Positions 59,972-64,000 of a stretch of DNA of 64,000 bases are shown piece by piece. The notes beneath the pieces are model-generated. The model was not told the DNA's origin and made no database searches. It worked only from the letters and a program-made list of their open reading frames with translations. Every line of letters begins with the position of its first letter. Position 1 is the first letter of the stretch. This stretch comes from Bradyrhizobium diazoefficiens. GTDB taxonomy: Bacteria; Pseudomonadota; Alphaproteobacteria; Rhizobiales; Xanthobacteraceae. Location: positions 1,258,501 to 1,322,500 of the forward strand of contig NZ_JAENXS010000001.1 in NCBI RefSeq assembly GCF_016612535.1, read 5' to 3'. The translations under genes were made by a program, and so were the position numbers.

Positions 59972-60159
59972 CCTTGATGACTCCAACCCGCCGCTAACTT
60001 TCTCTGGCCGGAGGACTATCGCTGCTTTCTCGGGAACGTCAGAAATGGGTCATACTCGGAACGACTCCCATTGAGCAAAACGAATCCGTCTTGCCTTGAA
60101 TGCGCATATGCAAGCGGCATGGATTGAAAGGAGTCCGTGTCGCGGCAGAGCGCGCCGAG

Positions 60160-61884
60160 CTAGCGAGCCGGCCTGACGTTGGGCATCAGGTCTATCAAGC
60201 CCAGATCCACGAGCGTGCGATGGAAACGACGCTTCCGTTCGGAAGCTGACGCGAAGTAGGCTTCTCCGCAATCATCAAGCAAGCTCGCGCGCGTGGCAAA
60301 TACCGGGTCAAGCGCAATGCCCGCCCGTTGCAGGGCAACAGTTCCGAGAAAGGCGATGTCGAGGTCGGCGGCCTTTCCCGGGGTGAAGTGGGGGATATTC
60401 AAAGCTTCGATCGCATAGAACGTACCAAACGGGCGCCGCCCATCTCCCGGCGCTTTTAACTGTCGATCGATCTGTTTCGTCAACACGGGTTGATGATCTC
60501 CGTAGTGCACGATGAGAACTGGCCGTCCAGGGAAGCTGTTTGCCAGCTTGGCCCTGAGCTTCCGCCAGGCAGAGGCGGTCTCTGCCAGTCGCGTGTAGTA
60601 CTCGACGTATCCGGCATCGGGGAAGCTGGCCATGGCAAAGGCGCGCTCCCTCTCGAACTGACCTGATGGCACGAGCCGCCGATGATGCGGACCGTGATTG
60701 AAGTTGGTCAGCGCATAAAGAAATCTCGGTGTCGGGTCGTCAGCGATCCTCCTGATATGCGCGTCGATAACCGCATCGAGGAACATCGCGTCAGAATTCG
60801 TCGCCTCGAAACGCCGGACATCGAACGGCGGCGGAAGTTCGTCGACGAAGATGCGCTCGTCGATGCCGATTGAACTGTAGAATTTATCGTAACTGAGAAA
60901 CCCGCGGCGGCAGCTGGATATGAGCGTCGTCTTGTAACGGAGCGAGGCCAACGAACGTGGCAGGCTGCTGTGAAAACGGCCGGCGCCCTTCTTGAAGAGG
61001 TAGTAGGCGCTCGAACCGAAGCTGGCACTTGAAAGACCGGTCAGCAGGCTGAATTCGGATTGCCACGAACCTCCGCCGAAGATGTCGACGTTCAGGCGCC
61101 CATATTCGCCCTCTGACGGGGACAGGAAGGCTTCGACGGCCGGCTCGACCGGCAGCCCGAAAATGCGCGGGTCGAAGACAGACTCGTGCTGGATGACGAT
61201 AATGTCGGGAGAACAGAAGGAACGCGCAGGCGTGGCCTCCCTCAGGGGCAACGGTTCATTTGCGATATCGCTCAGAGCCAGCCCGCCGAACTGGCGCCAG
61301 GAAGCGGGGTCAAGCAGCGAGGCCACGAAGGTCGAATAGAAACACCGCCCTTGCGTCAGACTGTGTCGCAAAGGCGTGGCGCCCTCTGACGCGTAAGCCT
61401 TTGCAAAGCCGATCAGCGCCAGAACGAACAAGGGAATTCGGAACGCGATCGGAATGGGAGATCCGGCCCCATAGAGCAGAACCCCGATCGAAGCGAAGGC
61501 GAAGAGCGTGCTTCCTGCCAGAACACCCAGCATCATGCGCGGATATTGCAGCACAAGAAATGGCACCGTACCCGCAAACGCCAGAGGCAAATCGGAAACG
61601 GTCAGTTTGAGCGCGCTATGGTTGAATTTGACTGACGATATGCCGGCGATCGCTACGGCCAGCATGCCGGACAGCAGGATCGCTCGCTCGACATCGGCCA
61701 GAAACATCAGCAGCAAAGCAGCATTGAAGAGAAGGGCCGCGACCGCAAGCGGAAGATGTTCAACGCTACGTTCCGTCAGCGCAATGGCGGCGATCGCCGC
61801 GACAACAATGAAAATCGAAATCATGGGATCAAGATGCCCCGAGCGTTGGAATTTTTCAATTTGGGTCTCGGCCTCCTCGCTCAT
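60160..61884 (-). CDS. LTA-synthase/MdoB-like sulfatase-fold membrane phosphotransferase
   Basis: 574 residues from ATG at 61884 (MSEEAETQIEKFQRSGHLDP). About five transmembrane helices lie in the first 190 residues, followed by an extracytoplasmic sulfatase fold. SPDIIVIQHESVFDP carries a metal-binding Glu; GGGSWQSEFSLLTGLSSASF matches the nucleophile Thr/Ser region of LtaS-type enzymes; HYGDHQPVL provides Asp/His ligands. It probably transfers phosphoglycerol or a similar head group to a periplasmic glycan. No operon partners are present. Confidence 0.8.
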   Translation of the reverse strand: MSEEAETQIEKFQRSGHLDPMISIFIVVAAIAAIALTERSVEHLPLAVAALLFNAALLLMFLADVERAILLSGMLAVAIAGISSVKFNHSALKLTVSDLPLAFAGTVPFLVLQYPRMMLGVLAGSTLFAFASIGVLLYGAGSPIPIAFRIPLFVLALIGFAKAYASEGATPLRHSLTQGRCFYSTFVASLLDPASWRQFGGLALSDIANEPLPLREATPARSFCSPDIIVIQHESVFDPRIFGLPVEPAVEAFLSPSEGEYGRLNVDIFGGGSWQSEFSLLTGLSSASFGSSAYYLFKKGAGRFHSSLPRSLASLRYKTTLISSCRRGFLSYDKFYSSIGIDERIFVDELPPPFDVRRFEATNSDAMFLDAVIDAHIRRIADDPTPRFLYALTNFNHGPHHRRLVPSGQFERERAFAMASFPDAGYVEYYTRLAETASAWRKLRAKLANSFPGRPVLIVHYGDHQPVLTKQIDRQLKAPGDGRRPFGTFYAIEALNIPHFTPGKAADLDIAFLGTVALQRAGIALDPVFATRASLLDDCGEAYFASASERKRRFHRTLVDLGLIDLMPNVRPAR

Positions 61885-62136
61885 CGCGTGTCGCTCATCG
61901 CGTGCCGTCACTGGCAGCAGCGGATTCTGCACCGCAACAGGGCACACTCCGCCCCGCATCGTCTACGCCGATCTCGCCAAGACCTACCCGCATTCGGCAA
62001 GAGGCATGCAAGCCTCGCCGCCTATCGCAACGAATCGCTCGCATGGATGCAGGTGGCGGAGCTGAGCTTCGGCGGTTTCATGATGCGAATGCGCACGAGG
62101 ACGTAGTTGCGGCGCTACGCGCACGATCAAACGACG

Positions 62137-62167
62137 AAAGCCCCGGAGATGTCTCCGGGGCTTTTTT
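62137..62167 (+). terminator. Strong rho-independent terminator (plus strand)
   Basis: AAAGCCCCGGAG (62137-62148) pairs exactly with CTCCGGGGCTTT (62153-62164) around a four-base loop, followed by further T. No intact plus-strand gene ends before it; a short frame ending at 62106 (…WMQVAELSFGGFMMRMRTRT) may be the 3' scrap of a lost gene. Confidence 0.85.
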
Positions 62168-62177
62168 GTCGGGTCTC

Positions 62178-62268
62178 GTAGGGTGGGCAAAGCGCAGCGT
62201 GCCCACCATTGTCCATCGCGATCCGCCGAGCGATGGTGGGCACGGCGCGTTGCGCCTTTGCCCACCCT
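62178..62268. repeat. REP/BIME element interrupted by the IS110 insertion
   Basis: GTAGGGTGGGCAAAGCG (62178-62194) starts the left hairpin, and GGTGGGCACGG..CTTTGCCCACCCT (62235-62268) is the inverted right one. The right head should read CTACG but is CTTGT here; ACGGG resumes at 63647 after the IS, so the element is split within its head. Confidence 0.85.
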
Positions 62269-62298
62269 TGTATTGGCGGGCCGGGCTATGATGGGCTG

Positions 62299-62472
62299 GT
62301 TCCGTGAGGAATGGCCCAGCCCGGGTGGCCACCCGGGCTGGGCCGCCGATCGATCGGATCGATGCCCACCGAAGCCCCTGAGAGCTGCGTTTCGTAGCAA
62401 GATCGCGGTCGGCACTTCATCGGGACCCGCATGGTTGAACGAACTTCAGGTTCGCATCACAAGGGAGGGTCG
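62299..62472 (+). ncRNA. Predicted IS110 bridge RNA
   Basis: Starts with a 14-bp hairpin from a perfect 32-bp palindrome (62313-62344). Then, in order: TGCCCACC (62363-62370), identical to the left target next to the core; TTTCGTAG (62390-62397), pairing with CTACGGGA of the right target with two G-U pairs; ATGGTTG (62431-62437), identical to the IS right end (63638-63644) next to the core; ACAAG (62459-62463), pairing with CTTGT at the IS left end. GACCC (62424-62428) and GGGTC (62467-62471) close the donor loop, and CGAAC/GTTCG (62440-62454) form its inner hairpin. A TATGAT -10 lies at 62287-62292. The 5' and 3' ends are estimated. Confidence 0.8.
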
Positions 62473-62478
62473 AGGAAG

Positions 62479-63450
62479 ATGGCCAAACGTAACACGATCT
62501 GTGCCGGAATCGATACTAGCAAAGACAAGCTCGACGTGGCGCTCGATGGCAGTTCGGAGGAGCTGCAGGTCAAGAACACGGCGGAAGGTCACCAGGAGTT
62601 GGTGGAGTGGCTGAAGCGCCACAAGGTCAAGAGGGTTGGGATCGAGGCGAGCGGTGGTTATGAGCAGGCGGCGGTTGCCGAACTGCGACGCAAGCGGTTT
62701 GTCGTCATCGTATTTCAGCCGATCCAGGTCCGTGCCTATGCCACGTTCCATTTGCAACGGGCCAAGAACGACAAGATCGATGCTGCGTTGATTGCGGCCT
62801 GCACCGCCGCGGTCAAGAACATCCATCCCGCTCCAGACCCCCGGCTGCAGCCCTTTGCCGTGCATCTGACGATGATCGACCAGATCAAGGAGGACATCGC
62901 AAAGCTCAAAAATCGGCTGGAGAGCTGCCGTGACGAGCGTATCCAGAAGTTCTGGAAGGAGCAGATTGCTCTGTTGGCCAAGCACAGACGAGCCGAGTTC
63001 AAGGCCTTGGTGGCAGCGATCCGCAAGCATCGCGATCTCGCCGCACGTCTCGATCTGATCTACAGCGTTGGCGGCAGCGGCTTGCCGACCGCGGTTGCCA
63101 TCTTGATCAGGATGCCCGAGATCGGTCGGATCACCCGCGAGCAAGCCGCAGCCCTCACCGGACTTGCGCCTTACGATGACGACAGCGGCAAGCATATCGG
63201 CGCCCGTCGAATTGACGGCGGACGCCAGCGCTTGCGTCAGGCACTCTACACCGCAGCTCTTCCGGCCTCCTTCCGCTGGAACCCGCAGCTCATGGCCCTG
63301 TACAGCCGGCTGATCGCCGCCGGCAAGGGCCACAAGCGCGCGCTCGTCGCCTGTGCCAGAAAGCTGATCGTCATCATCAACGCCGTCGTCGCCCGCGGAA
63401 CACCGTGGGTCGCTGAACCGCCCAAAACCGTGAGTGTGTCCGTCACCTGA
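62479..63450 (+). CDS. IS110-family transposase (DEDD/serine recombinase)
   Basis: 323 residues from ATG at 62479 with GAGG upstream; an ATG at 62431 is part of the predicted donor guide. The RuvC-like DEDD set is D12 (CAGIDTSKDKLDV), E56 (GIEASGGYE), D98 and D101 (KNDKIDAALI). The C-terminal Tnp20 domain has YSVGGSGLPTAVAILIRMPE and DDDSGKHIGARRIDGGRQRL with the probable catalytic Ser S236. The frame is intact, so the element may be active. It would use the bridge RNA encoded just upstream. Confidence 0.94.
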   Translation: MAKRNTICAGIDTSKDKLDVALDGSSEELQVKNTAEGHQELVEWLKRHKVKRVGIEASGGYEQAAVAELRRKRFVVIVFQPIQVRAYATFHLQRAKNDKIDAALIAACTAAVKNIHPAPDPRLQPFAVHLTMIDQIKEDIAKLKNRLESCRDERIQKFWKEQIALLAKHRRAEFKALVAAIRKHRDLAARLDLIYSVGGSGLPTAVAILIRMPEIGRITREQAAALTGLAPYDDDSGKHIGARRIDGGRQRLRQALYTAALPASFRWNPQLMALYSRLIAAGKGHKRALVACARKLIVIINAVVARGTPWVAEPPKTVSVSVT

Positions 63451-63663
63451 TCGCGTTTCTTGGTTCGACCAGGCGACCGTTTCTTCGTCCCGACCTGCCG
63501 TCAAGACGACGCCGCGCACCGCGGCCGTCAAGGATGGCCGTCGCGCGCGTCTCACCTCACATCAACTGCCGCCAGGCCACGCCTTGACGGCCGCGGCGCG
63601 CGGCGTCAGCCTCAAGGCTATCGGGACGCCATACTTAATGGTTGCTACGGGAATCGCGCTCGG

Positions 63664-64000
63664 TCAGTTCTGGTCGTCACCGAGCGCTGCGACCAGCTTG
63701 TCGTAGTACTTGCCGACGAGATCGATGTTGCCCTTGTTCTCGACCGCGGGCGCTGGCGTCTTGAGGGCCTGGTTGAGCTCGTCGAGCGCTTCTTTTTTGT
63801 CCTTGGCCGGCATCTTCTTGTCGGCTTCGACCTGGGCGATCTGCGACTTGATGACGGCGTCATTGCCGACGTATTTCTTGGTCGTGGGATCGAAGCCGCC
63901 GAGCACCAGGCTGATATTGTCGACGACGTTGTTGTAGTCGTCATAGCTGGCGAAGCCATGCTTCTTGGCGACGCCGTCGAGCTGGGCAATCACCTTGGCG
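63664..64000 (-). CDS. Hypothetical protein, C-terminal part (start beyond window)
   Basis: At least 111 residues are open to the window edge: VIAQLDGVAKKHGFASYDDY, NNVVDNISLVLGGFDPTTKK, then KSQIAQVEADKKMPAKDKKE and GNIDLVGKYYDKLVAALGDD before the stop at 63664. Helical, Lys/Asp-rich, no membrane segment in the visible part. The family is not recognised. The IS110 right end is 17 bp downstream of the stop. Confidence 0.65.
   Translation of the reverse strand, partial: AKVIAQLDGVAKKHGFASYDDYNNVVDNISLVLGGFDPTTKKYVGNDAVIKSQIAQVEADKKMPAKDKKEALDELNQALKTPAPAVENKGNIDLVGKYYDKLVAALGDDQN

Larger units (their letters stand above)
62269..63646 (+). mobile_element. IS110-family insertion sequence (IS110 subgroup) in a REP element
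   Basis: A 1378-bp element with one transposase gene, about 210 bp of non-coding DNA on its left and 196 bp on its right. No terminal inverted repeats are evident, as usual for the family. CT flanks both ends (62267-62268 and 63645-63646). Deleting the element restores TTTGCCCACC-CT-ACGGGA, a complete REP head. The left non-coding region encodes a predicted bridge RNA, which places it in the IS110 rather than the IS1111 subgroup. Confidence 0.88.

Noticed and set aside
59972..60159. Gap after the SIR2 gene, checked for a defence partner gene
   Set aside because: No frame with a ribosome site or recognisable motif is present; the neighbouring phosphotransferase is on the other strand.
63451..63646. 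Right non-coding end of the IS110 element as the bridge RNA locus (IS1111 style)
   Set aside because: It shows no ordered segments matching target and donor flanks, whereas the left end has all four.

Overview
The window looks like a chromosomal segment of Bradyrhizobium or a very close relative. The base composition is GC-rich, the phyR / nepR-ecfG block is arranged as in Bradyrhizobium, there are two DUF3551 proteins, ornithine decarboxylase sits with homospermidine synthase, and several families of intergenic palindromic repeats occur between genes. No rRNA, tRNA or CRISPR array is visible. This assignment rests on gene content read by eye, not on a search.

Layout. 1-9.1 kb: an HxlR regulator with a symmetric operator array, an NfeD/SPFH pair, hemH with an orphan ABC substrate-binding protein, a MAPEG protein, and an operon of M3 peptidase, DUF1007 protein and NicO metal exporter. 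9.1-13.6 kb: polyamine synthesis, with a structured leader (probable speF motif), ornithine decarboxylase, a GNAT, RidA and homospermidine synthase. 13.7-16.6 kb: an exported argininosuccinate-lyase-like protein and acetoacetate decarboxylase. 16.7-22.3 kb: a zinc locus transcribed leftward (His-rich membrane protein, znuC, znuB, znuA, COG0523 GTPase, WD40 protein, probably also MgtC), headed by a perfect Zur-type palindrome. 22.5-32.3 kb: sodB with an EcfG-type promoter, small stress or hypothetical genes, and a carrier-protein trio (ACP, AMP ligase, SDR) beside a FadD-type synthetase. 32.6-41.1 kb: an RND pump, htpG, a candidate small RNA, and the general stress response switch phyR / nepR / ecfG. 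41.2-52.6 kb: a catabolic fatty-acid or aromatic-acid gene set (three acyl-CoA dehydrogenases, feruloyl-CoA-synthase-like ligase, SDR, TetR regulator, thiolase, second ligase) that carries only a 3' scrap of an enoyl-CoA hydratase. 52.6-58.1 kb: MGMT, two tandem alpha/beta hydrolases, and a GntR regulator with a perfect 20-bp palindrome ahead of a PhyH-type dioxygenase and an NAD(P)-dependent SAF-domain oxidoreductase. 58.3-64 kb: a SIR2 multidomain protein with defence features, a sulfatase-fold membrane phosphotransferase, an IS110 element and a truncated hypothetical gene.

The strongest observation is the IS110 element at 62269-63646. It has inserted into a REP/BIME palindrome at a CT dinucleotide inside the CTAC head. 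The non-coding region left of its transposase holds, in order, four short segments that match the left target, right target, left donor and right donor sequences exactly at that core. This is the layout expected of an IS110-type bridge RNA. The second candidate for something poorly described is the single-gene SIR2 - deoxyribosyltransferase/TIR-like - HEPN-like fusion at 58337-59971.
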